Of a stretch of 64,000 bases of DNA, positions 19,358-31,448 are shown piece after piece. Where the stretch lies: contig NW_022881647.1 of the NCBI RefSeq assembly GCF_003369915.1, positions 620,001-684,000 on the forward strand. The letters run 5' to 3'. This stretch comes from Drosophila miranda (taxonomy: Eukaryota; Arthropoda; Insecta; Diptera; Drosophilidae). The notes under the pieces were generated by a model. That model saw only the letters and a program-made list of their open reading frames with translations, was not told the origin of the DNA and searched no databases. Numbering within the stretch: the first letter of the stretch is position 1; every line of letters starts with the position of its first letter. The position numbers and the translations under genes are program-made.

Positions 19358-21440
19358 CGAGTAACGAAGAGAATCTTCGCACGATGAAGCTGGTGGTCGG
19401 CTAACTGAGAAGGAGTACGCGCTCGCTTCCACGGCTGATCTCTGGTCGGAAATGGGGATGGGTTCTTTGGGGTAACCCTCCAGTTAGGTTGCTTCGCTCC
19501 TGCTGGTATTATTTTATTAAAATTCGCGTACTCTTTTTGGTAATGGGAGGGGGACAGACAAGGAAAGGATCGTTAGGGGTACGGAAAGTATAGTGGGGCA
19601 AAGATAGTGCAGAGAAGGAGTAGGGATCTACCACCGCGGCGGACATCTCTGTTTTGCTGGCACGGAGTCGTGCCACGCCCACCCTACCATGATCCTGAAA
19701 GAGCCAATAATAATATCAGGATCCCTGGAGTGTCCGGTATTGGTCATCCTATTTCGCTCACGAGCGGCATGGTTCCCCCAACTGCGGTAACGTCTAGCAC
19801 ATATTCATCTTAACAATCATTTTATTAGAAACTATATTCAGATACTATATTCATGTTACAAGAAAAAAGAAACACTAACCGAGAACTCCAAGACAAGTAT
19901 AAATGGCTAAAACAAGGCTAAATGAACAAAAGGAGGAACGAAAAGCGTCACAAGAGATATAGCTATTATTACTAGGGAATATTTAGATAAATAAATACGA
20001 TAAGTGTAAATAGTTATAAGTGCATATACGATATTTTATAGTGCGATATAAACTAAAGATTTTTCCTTAGATAGAAAGATAATACTATAGCGCAATATAG
20101 GTACACATGTCCCAGCACATCGGCTTCAGGGAGTAGTTGGACATACTATTCGTTCTACCAAGCGTATTGTAAAGGCAGAAGGCCAATCAGCTGTGACTAC
20201 TTTAAAAGTGTGAGGTCAACGACCGACAAACAGCTCTAGCAAAAAAGAACGAACCTTTTGCCACGCTCGCGGAATTTTGGGAGGCAATAAAATGTAATGT
20301 TGTTGGTATATTATAAAGCTCACTCAGTTTTTGTTTGTGTTCCCGCGGCGAAAGATCTTTCGTAGCTGGGCGTGTGGCTGTGTGTGGGTGCATTAAACTT
20401 TTACCTGCAAACCAAAAACAAAATCGTACAGCGCGTGCTGCATGGCATAAGCTCGCGGAGGGGACCCGGCCGAGCGGACGCTTTTAAGCTCAAACTTTTA
20501 AGCTTTTATCAAATGCATTTTCAAACTTTCCATGTGTTGGTGGGTTTTTTTTCTGGTTTTTTTTTCTGTTACAATTAACACTAAGTATATCCAACTACAC
20601 AAAAACAGACATATCAACGGACTGCGAGGTTCAAGGGAATGCGAGTCACGGTGGGATCTTACTGGCCTCAGTGGCTTTCAGTGGGCGGTGTATACATATG
20701 TATGTGAGCACATCTCTTACAGTTTTCATTCAGCCTACATAATGACACTAACGTGCACATAAGACAAACGCTGGCCTCCACTGCACTTTAAATAAACGTT
20801 TCGAACAGTAAGGCCGAATCACGAGAAGAACAAGAGAGGCGATACCACTAGGGGTCGCCGGGAGGTTATGTACACACGTGGTGCACTATTTTTTCCCGCC
20901 CGGTAGGAACATTTAAGCGGCTTCGGTCCTACGCTGACTGCAAGCACCGGTTTCCGTTTCTTGGCCCGGTTTTGAATGCGAAACGGTTACGCCACTTCGC
21001 CGCACTAAGCCCGTTCAGACGGTGGTGGATCAGCTGGTTCGTAGTGCGGGGGCTTAAAGCTCGGGCTGCAGCTTTTGGATAATTCCCAAACTAAGTGCCG
21101 ATTCTAATGTGGAATTTGAAAATACTGATCAGGCTACTTTTTCTAACAGTTACTCCATGCACATACATATTTACCCGGTTGGAACTGGCACTGCGAAAAT
21201 AGGGGGATGGGGTTGAGGTGCTAATTCCTTCTTTCTCCAGGTGTTTTTTTTTTTTTGTGTTGGGGCTGCTCACCTCCAAGCGGAAAGTTTTCGATTAGAG
21301 CCCAATCTGCTTTCTTGGGTTCTTTTTTCCCGATCGAGTGCACTTTGGTTTCACACCACGGTTATTTACGGCGGTTTAATTTTATTTTTATTATTTTTTT
21401 TTCTCACCGCGCAACTGAATGCTTGTACGGCCACGAGGCC
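19353..21440. other. Foreign 2.09 kb block replacing the MADF centre of U9
   Basis: This sequence is absent from ordinary units. It replaces about 383 bp of the gene (from after codon 64 to the end of the METHAS codons) rather than simply interrupting it. I see no long ORF, no target-site duplication, and no matching terminal repeats. It begins TGTAACGAG and ends with a small inverted repeat, ACGGCC-ACGA-GGCCGT. It contains (T)n runs near 20540-20570, 21242-21256 and 21400-21412, and a GC-richer segment at 20860-21060. Three copies of the block are in the window. It could be a transposon fragment or the 5' region of an unrelated gene; it is not identified. Confidence 0.8.
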
Positions 21441-22127
21441 GTACCACTGGGTCCCGAAGAGCAGGCCACAGTCAAGACCGAATACGATGAACTCCTCAGA
21501 TCTGTTCGGGTCAAGGAGCTGCCCATATCGGCTCTGGCACAACTCTCGCTTGATGGTCCTCAGTACAAACCAGTCCAACCAAAAATCGCACACACTTTTG
21601 CCATCCCAGGTCCCCGTCCCAAAACCAATCTGGCCATTAGCAGTGTGTCTGGTGGCCAGGATCTCATTAATGTCCCGACGGCGACTGTTTTCATACCGAT
21701 TCAAGCTTTCACGAGCAATGTGGTTGGACCCATTAATCCCGCGCCGGACGTTTCGACACCGCTTGATATCAATGTGATTGGTGCCAAGAAGGAACCCGTT
21801 GAGTGCCCGCCGTCTGTTTCACCACCGCTGGACATTAAGACAGAGGTGGCGGTGGCCCTTGCGGCCATTGAGATGGAAAATGTACGGGAAAATAACCCAG
21901 AAGAGGCACAAGAGAAATCACCGGAGAAAAACCGCACTCCCGTGGAGAAGCCCGATGATACCACTCTAAATCCTAATCCGCGGTATATACCGATCAAGAG
22001 CGCCAAGTACTACACAAAGAAGCTACTCGTTCGGGTGAAGCGCATTGATTAGGACGAGTATTTGCCGCTGTCCAGCATGGCAAAGCGCCCAAAGAAACGT
22101 GAATCCATGTACATCAAATGCACATAA
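21441..22127 (+). pseudogene. MADF-BESS copy U9, 3' remnant
   Basis: The C-terminal region from VPLGPEEQ onward, with a premature TAG ending at 22052 (same codon as in U8) and the old stop at 22127. The frame is open upstream into the foreign block as far as an ATG at 21255, so a 265-codon chimeric frame exists. ELLRS (for EFLRS) and EVAVALAAIE are markers. No MADF or BESS is encoded. Confidence 0.8.
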
Positions 22128-22373
22128 GTTTATTTTAAAAAATACATTACTATAAATTAGAACTTAAGGCTATTCTTTAATCCGAATTGGTTTTCATATC
22201 TCGTTTGCTTCGCATGCTCGATAAACTAGTAACTAAACAAACAAATATGCGGGAGCGGGAGTAGGAGCTGGAGCTGAACTGGAGGCTGCAGGCGGGATAA
22301 CGAGGACGTAGTGGCGGACAAGGCCTCATGTGAAATGATACTGTTCAAAAAATTTTCAATTGTTGGCGTTGTT

Positions 22374-22586
22374 CTACTCACTGTTGGGCGTCACATTGTT
22401 GTCAGTTTTGGTATCTGGATCAAGATTCGTATCCGGAGTTGGGGATGCTCCAATGCCGACAACAGAGGGTATCTCAGCCTTCGGCGAATCCTCTTGCGCG
22501 TAGCCCACACGGAACGAATGGTGCCCTGGATCGAAAACTAAGGCTCCAATTTCGTCGCCGCCATATAGCATGTTGCCTCCATTCAT
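22374..22586 (-). pseudogene. Bap55: Bap55 first coding exon fragment (unit 9)
   Basis: Open first exon with [10 protein letters not shown]. Short intron form with the candidate acceptor kept. Same type as the fragments at 15832 and 63273. Confidence 0.85.
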
Positions 22587-23276
22587 CTTGGAGCGTCGGG
22601 ACTACTTTTCAGCTTGATTTCTTGCAAAAGTTCTCGAAATGCCTGTCTTGTCTGTATTTATTTTTTGTGGCTTTTTTCACGACGCTTGCGTTAATGGCAA
22701 TCGACCTATCGATAAAATATACTGTCTGAAATTCAGAAATATACCGATGAAGAAGTGAACTTATCCCACTTAATCCCCCTGTTTTAAACAGGATAACAAC
22801 TTGAGTTAAATCGCGAAAAATAATAATAATAATAGTTCTTATTGTAGATCCATCCCATCCTTCATCTTTACTTTACCATGAACTGCGCTAAATCATATTA
22901 CTAGCTAAACAGGACCCTCAGCCCTGAATACACAATTTTATCCGATTGATATATCAATTATTTAATTTAAAAGTGATCGAAGATATGTGATCATGCGTCG
23001 TCGAGTCGATGTTTTATGACCATCTAGGTTTAAAATTAAAGTAAAGAACTTAGTTTGGAATTTTCGAAATAAAACGCCGATTAGTTCCGCTCATCGCAAA
23101 AATATACCGATTTAATTAAAATTCGCAAAAAAATATACAACATTTTTTCGCCAGTCGAAAAACTACCACCTACAAATATATTATCATAAAAAAACAGGTA
23201 TCGATATATTCATATGTTTATAAAATTCGGGGACAACAAAAAATTTTGAAGATCAAATCCGTCGCGTCGCCGAATA
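22587..23276. promoter_or_regulatory. Divergent promoter Bap55 / U10
   Basis: DREs at 22707-22714 and 23199-23206. Intact palindromes. Confidence 0.6.
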
Positions 23277-23474
23277 ATGGCTGATCCGAAAAACGAAATG
23301 GGTACCGAAGCTGGCACAGCAATGGACAGCGAAAGCGGTAGAGACTCCTCAGTCAGCCCAATGGAAATAAATATGTCCAACACAAATTGCAATTCGATGA
23401 TAGTTCTGAACGATTTACGTCTGCTGGAGCTAATTACCAAGTATCCTTTTCTGTATAGTAAAGCAGCGCTGTAA
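23277..23474 (+). pseudogene. MADF-BESS copy U10, 5' remnant (65 codons)
   Basis: Same truncation as U9: N-terminus plus first MADF helix, then the foreign block. INMSNTN haplotype. Confidence 0.85.
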
Positions 23475-25580
23475 CGAGTAACGAAGAGAATCTTCGCACG
23501 ATGAAGCTGGTGGTCGGCTAACTGAGAAGGAGTACGCGCTCGCTTCCACGGCTGATCTCTGGTCGGAAATGGGGATGGGTTCTTTGGGGTAACCCTCCAG
23601 TTAGGTTGCTTCGCTCCTGCTGGTATTATTTTATTAAAATTCGCGTACTCTTTTTGGTAATGGGAGGGGGACAGACAAGGAAAGGATCGTTAGGGGTACG
23701 GAAAGTATAGTGGGGCAAAGATAGTGCAGAGAAGGAGTAGGGATCTACCACCGCGGCGGACATCTCTGTTTTGCTGGCACGGAGTCGTGCCACGCCCACC
23801 CTACCATGATCCTGAAAGAGCCAATAATAATATCAGGATCCCTGGAGTGTCCGGTATTGGTCATCCTATTTCGCTCACGAGCGGCATGGTTCCCCCAACT
23901 GCGGTAACGTCTAGCACATATTCATCTTAACAATCATTTTATTAGAAACTATATTCAGATACTATATTCATGTTACAAGAAAAAAGAAACACTAACCGAG
24001 AACTCCAAGACAAGGCTAAATGGACAAAAGGAGGAACGAAAAGCGTCACAAAAGATATAGCTATTATTACTAGGGAATATTTAGATAAATAAATACGATA
24101 AGTGTAAATAGTTATAAGTGCATATACGATATTTTATAGTGCGATATAAACTAATGATTTTTCCTTAGATAGAAAGATAATACTATAGCGCAATATAGGT
24201 ACACATGTCCCAGCACATCGGCTTCAGGGAGTAGTTGGACATACTATTCGTTCTACCAAGCGTATTGTAAAGGCAGAAGGCCAATCAGCTGTGACTACTT
24301 TAAAAGTGTGAAGTCAACGACCGACAAACAGCTCTAGCAAAAAAGAACGAACCTTTTGCCACGCTCGCGGAATTTTGGGAGGCAATAAAATGTAATGTTG
24401 TTGGTATATTATAAAGCTCACTCAGTTTTTGTTTGTGTTCCCGCGGCGAAAGATCTTTCGTAGCTGGGCGTGTGGCTGTGTGTGGGTGCATTAAACTTTT
24501 ACCTGCAAACCAAAAACAAAATCGTACAGCGCGTGCTGCATGGCATAAGCTCGCGGAGGGGACCCGGCCGAGCGGACGCTTTTAAGCTCAAACTTTTAAG
24601 CTTTTATCAAATGCATTTTCAAACTTTCCATGTGTTGGTGGGTTTTTTTTCTGGTTTTTTTTTCTGTTACAATTAACACTAAGTATATCCAACTACACAA
24701 AAACAGACATATCAACGGACTGCGAGGTTCAAGGGAATGCGAGTCACGGTGGGATCTTACTGGCCTCAGTGGCTTTCAGTGGGCGGTGTATACATATGTA
24801 TGTGAGCACATCTCTTACAGTTTTCATTCAGCCTACATAATGACACTAACGTGCACATAAGACAAACGCTGGCCTCCACTGCACTTTAAATAAACGTTTC
24901 GAACAGTAAGGCCGAATCACGAGAAGAACAAGAGAGGCGATACCACTAGGGGTCGCCGGGAGGTTATGTACACACGTGGTGCACTATTTTTTCCCGCCCG
25001 GTAGGAACATTTAAGCGGCTTCGGTCCTACGCTGACTGCAAGCACCGGTTTCCGTTTCTTGGCCCGGTTTTGAATGCGGAACGGGTACGCCACTTCGCCG
25101 CACTAAGCCCGTTCAGACGGCTGTCCTCGTCTCGCGCAGCCAAAGTTCACTGCCCGTGACTTGGTGGATCAGCTGGTTCGTAGTGCGGGGGCTTAAAGCT
25201 CGGGCTGCAGCTTTTGGATAATTCCCAAACTAAGTGCCGATTCTAATGTGGAATTTGAAAATACTGATCAGGCTACTTTTTCTAACAGTTACTCCATGCA
25301 CATACATATTTACCCGGTTGGAACTGGCACTGCGAAAATAGGGGGATGGGGTTGAGGTGCTAATTCCTTCTTTCTCCAGGTGTTTTTTTTTTTTTTGTGT
25401 TGGGGCTGCTCACCTCCAAGCGGAAAGTTTTCGATTAGAGCCCAATCTGCTTTCTTGGGTTCTTTTTTCCCGATCGAGTGCACTTTGGTTTCACACCACG
25501 GTTATTTACGGCGGTTTAATTTTATTTTTATTATTTTTTTTTCTCACCGCGCAACTGAATGCTTGTACGGCCACGAGGCC
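23470..25580. other. Foreign 2.11 kb block in U10
   Basis: Colinear with the block at 19353 but with two indels. About 19 bp are missing near 24013, and about 40 bp are extra near 25120-25160 (GTCCTCGTCTCGCGCAGCC and following). The extra bases suggest this copy keeps the older form and the other two share a deletion. Confidence 0.8.
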
Positions 25581-25743
25581 GTACCACTGGGTCCCGAAGA
25601 GCAGGCCACAGTCAAGACCGAATACGATGAATTCCTCAGATCTGTTCGGGTCAAGGAGCTGCCCATATCGGCTCTGGCACAACTCTCGCTTGATGGTCCT
25701 CAGTACAAACCAGTCCAACCAAAAATCGCACACACTTTTGCCA
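25581..25743 (+). pseudogene. MADF-BESS copy U10, short 3' remnant
   Basis: Only about 54 codons from VPLGPEEQ to AHTFA remain. The rest of the gene and most of its 3' flank are deleted, joined through a CACACAC stretch to the flank at TTCGCATGC (25751). The normal stop and the minus-strand AATAAA are lost. Confidence 0.8.
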
Positions 25744-25915
25744 CACACACTTCGCATGCTCGATAAACTAGTAACTAAACAAACAAATATGCGGGAGCGG
25801 GAGTAGGAGCTGGAGCTGAACTGGAGGCTGCAGGCGGGATAACGAGGACGTAGTGGCGGACAAGGCCTCATGTGAAATGATACTGTTCAAAAAATTTTCA
25901 ATTGTTGGCGTTGTT

Positions 25916-26128
25916 CTACTCACTGTTGGGCGTCACATTGTTGTCAGTTTTGGTATCTGGATCAAGATTCGTATCCGGAGTTGGGGATGCTCCAATGCCG
26001 ACAACAGAGGGTATCTCAGCCTTCGGCGAATCCTCTTGCGCGTAGCCCACACGCAACGAATGGTGCCCTGGATCGAAAACTAAGGCTCCAATTTCGTCGC
26101 CGACATACAGCATGTTGCCTCCATTCAT
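25916..26128 (-). pseudogene. Bap55: Bap55 first coding exon fragment (unit 10)
   Basis: Open first exon with LYVGDE but GASPTP, a mixed type shared with the fragment at 30537. Short intron form with the candidate acceptor kept. Confidence 0.85.
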
Positions 26129-26828
26129 CTTGGAGCGTCGGGACTACTTTTCAGCTTGATTTCTTGCAAAAGTTCTCGAAATGCCTGTCTTGTCTGTATT
26201 TATTTTTTGTGGCTTTTTTCACGACGCTTGCGTTAATGGCAATCGACCTATCGATAAAATATACTGTCTGAAATTCAGAAATATACCGTAATATACCGAT
26301 GAAGAAGTGAACTTATCCCACTTAATCCCCCTGTTGTAAACAGGATAACAACTTGAGTTAAATCGCGAAAAATAATAATAATAATAGTTCTTATTGTAGA
26401 TCCATCCCATCCTTCATCTTTACTTTACCATGAACTGCGCTAAATCATATTACTAGCTAAACAGGACCCTCAGCCCTGAATACACAATTTTATCCGATTG
26501 ATATATCAATTATTTAATTTAAAAGTGATCGAAGATATGTGATCATGCGTCGTCGAGTCGATGTTTTATGACCATCTAGGTTTAAAATTAAAGTAAAGAA
26601 CTTAGTTTGGAATTTTCGAAATAAAACGCCGATTAGTTCCGCTCATCGCAAAAATATACCGATTTAATTAAAATTCGCAAAAAAATATACAACATTTTTT
26701 CGCCAGTCGAAAAACTACCACCTACAAATATATTATCATAAAAAAACAGGTATCGATATATTCATATGTTTATAAAATTCGGGGACAACAAAAAATTTTG
26801 AAGATCAAATCCGTCGCGTCGCCGAATA
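26129..26828. promoter_or_regulatory. Divergent promoter Bap55 / U11
   Basis: DREs at 26249-26256 and 26751-26758. The centre of the 15 bp palindrome is changed (CCTGTTGTAAACAGG). 10 bp insertion present. Confidence 0.62.
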
Positions 26829-27976
26829 ATGGCTGATCCGAAAAACGAAATGGGTACCGAAGCTGGCACAGCAATGGACAGCGAAAGCGGTAGAGACTCC
26901 TCAGTCAGCCCAATGGAAATAAATATATCCAACACAAATTGCAATTCGATGATAGTTCTGAACGATTTACGTCTGCTGGCGCTAATTACCAAGTATCCTT
27001 TTCTGTATAGTAAAGCAGCGCAGCCGGAACAGGACTCGGAATACGACGAGTGGGCCTGGAATCAGATTTCGAAGGAGTTTAATGCCAGCTACGAGAACTT
27101 GCCGCTGAGTGCCCCCTTCTCGGCAGACGAGCTGCAGTGGCGTTGGAACTTGCTGCTACCGACCATGGGCACCCTTTCGAAGGCCAAGGGACAAATTCCC
27201 TTTCAACTGTGGTCCCTTGTGACGGAGATCGAACGCTCGCTAAGTACAGAAAATTTGGAACCACCCAGGGACTTGAGTATGGCCCAGAACGTTCTACTCA
27301 CTCAGCTGCCATTGGTGGAGGCCATGACGCTCAATGAGCGTCGGCGACTGGAAGTCGAGTTCCTCGATATCTCACACAACTCTCGCTTGATGGTCCTCAG
27401 TACAAACCAGTCCAACCAAAAATCGCACACACTTTTGCCATCCCAGGTCCCCGTCCCAAAACCAATCTGGCCATTAGCAGTGTGTCTGGTGGCCAGGATC
27501 TCATTAATGTCCCGACGGCGACTGTTTTCATTCCGATTCAAGCTTTCACGAGCAATGTGGTTGGACCCATTAATCCCGCGCCGGACGTTTCGACACCGCT
27601 TGATATCAATGTGATTGGTGCCAAGAAGGAACCCGTTGAGTGCCCGCCGTCTGTTTCACCACCGCTGGACATTAAGACAGAGGTGGAGGTGGCCCTTGCG
27701 GCCATTGAGCTTGCCATTGAGATGGAAAAGGTACGGGAAAATAACCCAGAAGAGGCACAAGAGAAATCACCGGAGAAAAACCGCACTCCCGTGGAGAAGC
27801 CCGATGATGCCACTCTAAATCCTAATCCGCGGTATATACCGATCAAGAGCGCCAAGTACTACACAAAGAAGCTACTCGTTCGGGTGAAGCGCATTGATCA
27901 GGACTAGTATTTGCCGCTGTCCAGCATGGCAAAGCGCCCAAAGAAACGTGAATCCATGTACATCAAATGCACATAA
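26829..27976 (+). pseudogene. MADF-BESS copy U11, internal deletion and premature stop
   Basis: MADF is complete (with LLALITKYP for LLELITKYP) and most of BESS is present. About 110 bp are then deleted, joining the FLDI codons to the ALAQLS region out of frame; the shifted frame runs to 27614 (261 codons). The original frame resumes at 27482-27907 and ends at a second lesion, TAG for GAG, 23 codons before the old stop at 27976. Also has AQNVLL for AQNFLL inside BESS. The 5' product would be MADF plus partial BESS with an unrelated tail. Confidence 0.85.
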
Positions 27977-28232
27977 GTTTATTTTAAAAAATACATTACT
28001 ATAAATTACAACTTAAGGCTATTCTTTAATCCGAATTGGTTTTCATATTTCGTTTGCTTCGCATGCTCGATAAACTAGTAACTAAACAAACAAATATGCG
28101 GGAGCGGGAGTAGGAGCTGGAGCTGAACTGGAGGCTGCAGGCGGGATAACGAGGACGTAGTGGCGGACAAGGCCTCATGTGAAATCATGTGAAATGATAC
28201 TGTTCAAAGAATTTTCAATTGTTGGCGTTGTT

Positions 28233-28445
28233 CTACTCACTGTTGGGCGTCACATTGTTGTCAGTTTTGGTATCTGGATCAAGATTCGTATCCGGAGTTG
28301 GGGATGCTCCAATGCCGACAACAGAGGGTATCTCAGCCTTCGGCGAATCCTCGTGCGCGTAGCCCACACGCAACGAATGGTGCCCTGGATCGAAAACTAG
28401 GGCTCCAATTTCGTCGCCGCCATATAGCATGTTGCCTCCATTCAT
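28233..28445 (-). pseudogene. Bap55: Bap55 first coding exon fragment (unit 11)
   Basis: Open first exon with VGYAHEDS for VGYAQEDS, shared only with the fragment at 32853. Long intron form. Confidence 0.85.
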
Positions 28446-29142
28446 CTTGGAGCGTCGGGACTACTTTTCAGCTTGATTTCTTGCAAAAGTTCTCGAAATG
28501 CCTGTCTTGTCTGTATTTATTTTTTGTGGCTTTTTTCACGACGCTTGCGTTAATGGCAGTCGACCTATCGATAAAATATACTGTCTGAAATTCAGAAATA
28601 TACCGTAATATACCGATGAAGAAGTGAACTTATCCCACTTAATCCCCCTGTTTTAAACAGGATAACAACTTGAGTTAAATCGCGAAAAATAATAATAATA
28701 ATAATAGTTCTTATTGTAGATCCATCCCATCCTTCATCTTTACTTTACCATGAACTGCGCTAAATCATATTACTAGCTAAACAGGACCCTCAGCCCTGAA
28801 TACACAATTTTATCCGATTGATATATCAATTATTTAATTTAAAAGTGATCGAAGATATGTGATCATGCGTCGTCGAGTCGATGTTTTATGACCATCTAGG
28901 TTTAAAGTAAAGAACTTAGTTTGGAATTTTCGAAATAAAACGCCGATTAGTTCCGCTCATCGCAAAAATATACCGATTTAATTAAAATTCGCAAAAAAAT
29001 ATACAACATTTTTTCGCCAGTCGAAAAACTACCACCTACAAATATATTATCATAAAAAAACAGGTATCGATATATTCATATGTTTATAAAATTCGGGGAC
29101 AACAAAAAATTTAGAAGATCAAATCCGTCGCGTCGCCGAATA
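28446..29142. promoter_or_regulatory. Divergent promoter Bap55 / U12
   Basis: DREs at 28566-28573 and 29065-29072. Six bp (ATTAAA) are missing near 28903 relative to other units. TTTAGA replaces TTTTGA upstream of the ATG, opening the frame back to an ATG at 29080. Confidence 0.62.
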
Positions 29143-30352
29143 ATGGCTGATCCGAAAAACGAAATGGGTACCGAAGCTGGCACAGCAATGGACAGCGAAA
29201 GCGGTAGAGACTCCTCAGTCAGCCCAATGGAAATAAATATATCCAACACAAATTGCAATTCGATGATAGTTCTGAACGATTTACGTCTGCTGGAGCTGAT
29301 TACCAAGTATCCTTTTCTGTATAGTAAAGCAGCGCAGCCGGAACAGGACTCGGAATACGACGAGTGGGCCTGGAATCAGATTTCGAAGGAGTTTAATGCC
29401 AGCTACGAGAACTTGCCGCTGAGTGCCCCCTTCTCGGCAGACGAGCTGCAGTGGCGTTGGAACTTGCTGCTACCGACCATGGGCACCCTTTCGAAGGCGA
29501 AGGGACAAATTCCCTTTCAACTGTGGTCCCTTGTGACGGAGATCGAACGCTCGCTAAGTACAGAAAATTTGGAACCACCCAGGGACTTGATTATGGCCCA
29601 GAACTTTCTACTCACTCAGCTGCCATTGGTGGAGGCCATGACGCTCAATGAGCGTCGGCGACTGGAAGTCGTGTTCCTCGATATCTTATTCTAACACGAA
29701 ATGGAGACACATGCGTCCGTACCACTGGGTCCCGAAGAGCAGGCCACAGTCAAGACCGAATACGATGAATTCCTCAGATCTGTTCGGGTCAAGGAGCTGC
29801 CCATATCGGCTCTGGCACAACTCTCGCTTGATGGTCCTCAGTACAAACCAGTCCAACCAAAAATCGCACACACTTTTGCCATCCCAGGTCCCCGTCCCAA
29901 AACCAATCTGGTCATTAGCAGTGTGTCTGGTGGCCAGGATCTCATTAATGTCCCGACGGCGACTGTTTTCATACCGATTCAAGCTTTCACGAGCAATGTG
30001 GTTGGACCCATTAATCCCGCGCCGGACGTTTCGACACCGCTTGATATCAATGTGATTGGTGCCAAGAAGGAACCCGTTGAGTGCCCGCCGTCTGTTTCAC
30101 CACCGCTGGACATTAAGACAGGTGGAGGTGGCCCTTGCGGCCATTGAGCTTGCCATTGAGATGGAAAATGTACGGGAAAATAACCCAGAAGAGGCACAAG
30201 AGAAATCACCGGAGAAAAACCGCACTCCCGTGGAGAAGCCCGATGATGCCACTCTAAATCCTAATCCGCGGTATATACCGATCAAGAGCGCCAAGTACTA
30301 CACAAAGAAGCTACTCGTTCGGGTGAAGCGCATTGATCAGGACGAGTATTTG
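29143..30352 (+). pseudogene. MADF-BESS copy U12, stop after BESS, frameshift, 3' deletion
   Basis: TAA replaces CAA directly after FLDILF, so the first frame ends at 29694 and codes for 183 residues: a complete MADF and BESS and nothing else. EVVFLDILF replaces EVEFLDILF. Downstream, the frame from METHAS (29701) is broken by a 2 bp deletion near 30118 (AAGACAGGTGG), and the last 18 codons, stop and proximal 3' flank are deleted, joining DEYL to flank sequence. The region is METHAS/QYKPVQ haplotype. A 183-aa protein could still be made. An upstream in-frame ATG at 29080 would add 21 residues. Confidence 0.85.
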
Positions 30353-30536
30353 GTTTTCATATTTCGTTTGCTTCGCATGCTCGATAAACTAGTAACTAAA
30401 CAAACAAATATGCGGGAGCGGGAGTAGGAGCTGGAGCTGAACTGGAGGCTGCAGGCGGGATAACGAGGACGTAGTGGCGGACAAGGCCTCATGTGAAATG
30501 ATACTGTTCAAAAAATTTTCAATTGTTGGCGTTGTT

Positions 30537-30749
30537 CTACTCACTGTTGGGCGTCACATTGTTGTCAGTTTTGGTATCTGGATCAAGATTCGTATCCGGA
30601 GTTGGGGATGCTCCAATGCCGACAACAGAGGGTATCTCAGCCTTCGGCGAATCCTCTTGCGCGTAGCCCACACGCAACGAATGGTGCCCTGGATCGAAAA
30701 CTAAGGCTCCAATTTCGTCGCCGACATACAGCATGTTGCCTCCATTCAT
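30537..30749 (-). pseudogene. Bap55: Bap55 first coding exon fragment (unit 12)
   Basis: Open first exon, LYVGDE/GASPTP type as at 25916. Its 3' neighbour is a MADF-BESS copy that lost the minus-strand AATAAA. Confidence 0.85.
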
Positions 30750-31448
30750 CTTGGAGCGTCGGGACTACTTTTCAGCTTGATTTCTTGCAAAAGTTCTCGA
30801 AATGCCTGTCTTGTCTGCATTTATTTTTGTGGCTTTTTTCACGACGCTTGCGTTAATGGCAATCGACCTATCGATAAAATATACTGTCTGAAATTCAGAA
30901 ATATACCGTAATATACCGATGAAGAAGTGAACTTATCCCACTTAATCCCCCTGTTGTAAACAGGATAACAACTTGAGTTAAATCGCGAAAAATAATAATA
31001 ATAATAGTTCTTATTGTAGATCCATCCCATCCTTCATCTTTACTTTACCATGAACTGCGCTAAATCATATTACTAGCTAAACAGGACCCTCAGCCCTGAA
31101 TACACAATTTTATCCGATTGATATATCAATTATTTAATTTAAAAGTGATCGAAGATATGTGATCATGCGTCGTCGAGTCGATGTTTTATGACCATCTAGG
31201 TTTAAAATTAAAGTAAAGAACTTAGTTTGGAATTTTCGAAATAAAACGCCGATTAGTTCCGCTCATCGCAAAAATATACCGATTTAATTAAAATTCGCAA
31301 AAAAATATACAACATTTTTTCGCCAGTCGAAAAACTACCACCTACAAATATATTATCATAAAAAAACAGGTATCGATATATTCATATGTTTATAAAATTC
31401 GGGGACAACAAAAAATTTTGAAGATCAAATCCGTCGCGTCGCCGAATA
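30750..31448. promoter_or_regulatory. Divergent promoter Bap55 / U13
   Basis: DREs at 30869-30876 and 31371-31378. CCTGTTGTAAACAGG centre as before U11. Confidence 0.62.

Noticed and set aside
19607-20762. Small ORFs of 63-76 codons inside the foreign block
   Set aside because: Short, low complexity, no recognisable domain, and not consistently kept between the three copies (T-run length changes alter the frame at 54053-54424).
19353-21440. Calling the foreign block an LTR retrotransposon because it starts with TG
   Set aside because: No second LTR, no CA end at the other junction, no target-site duplication, no gag/pol frames. Left unidentified.
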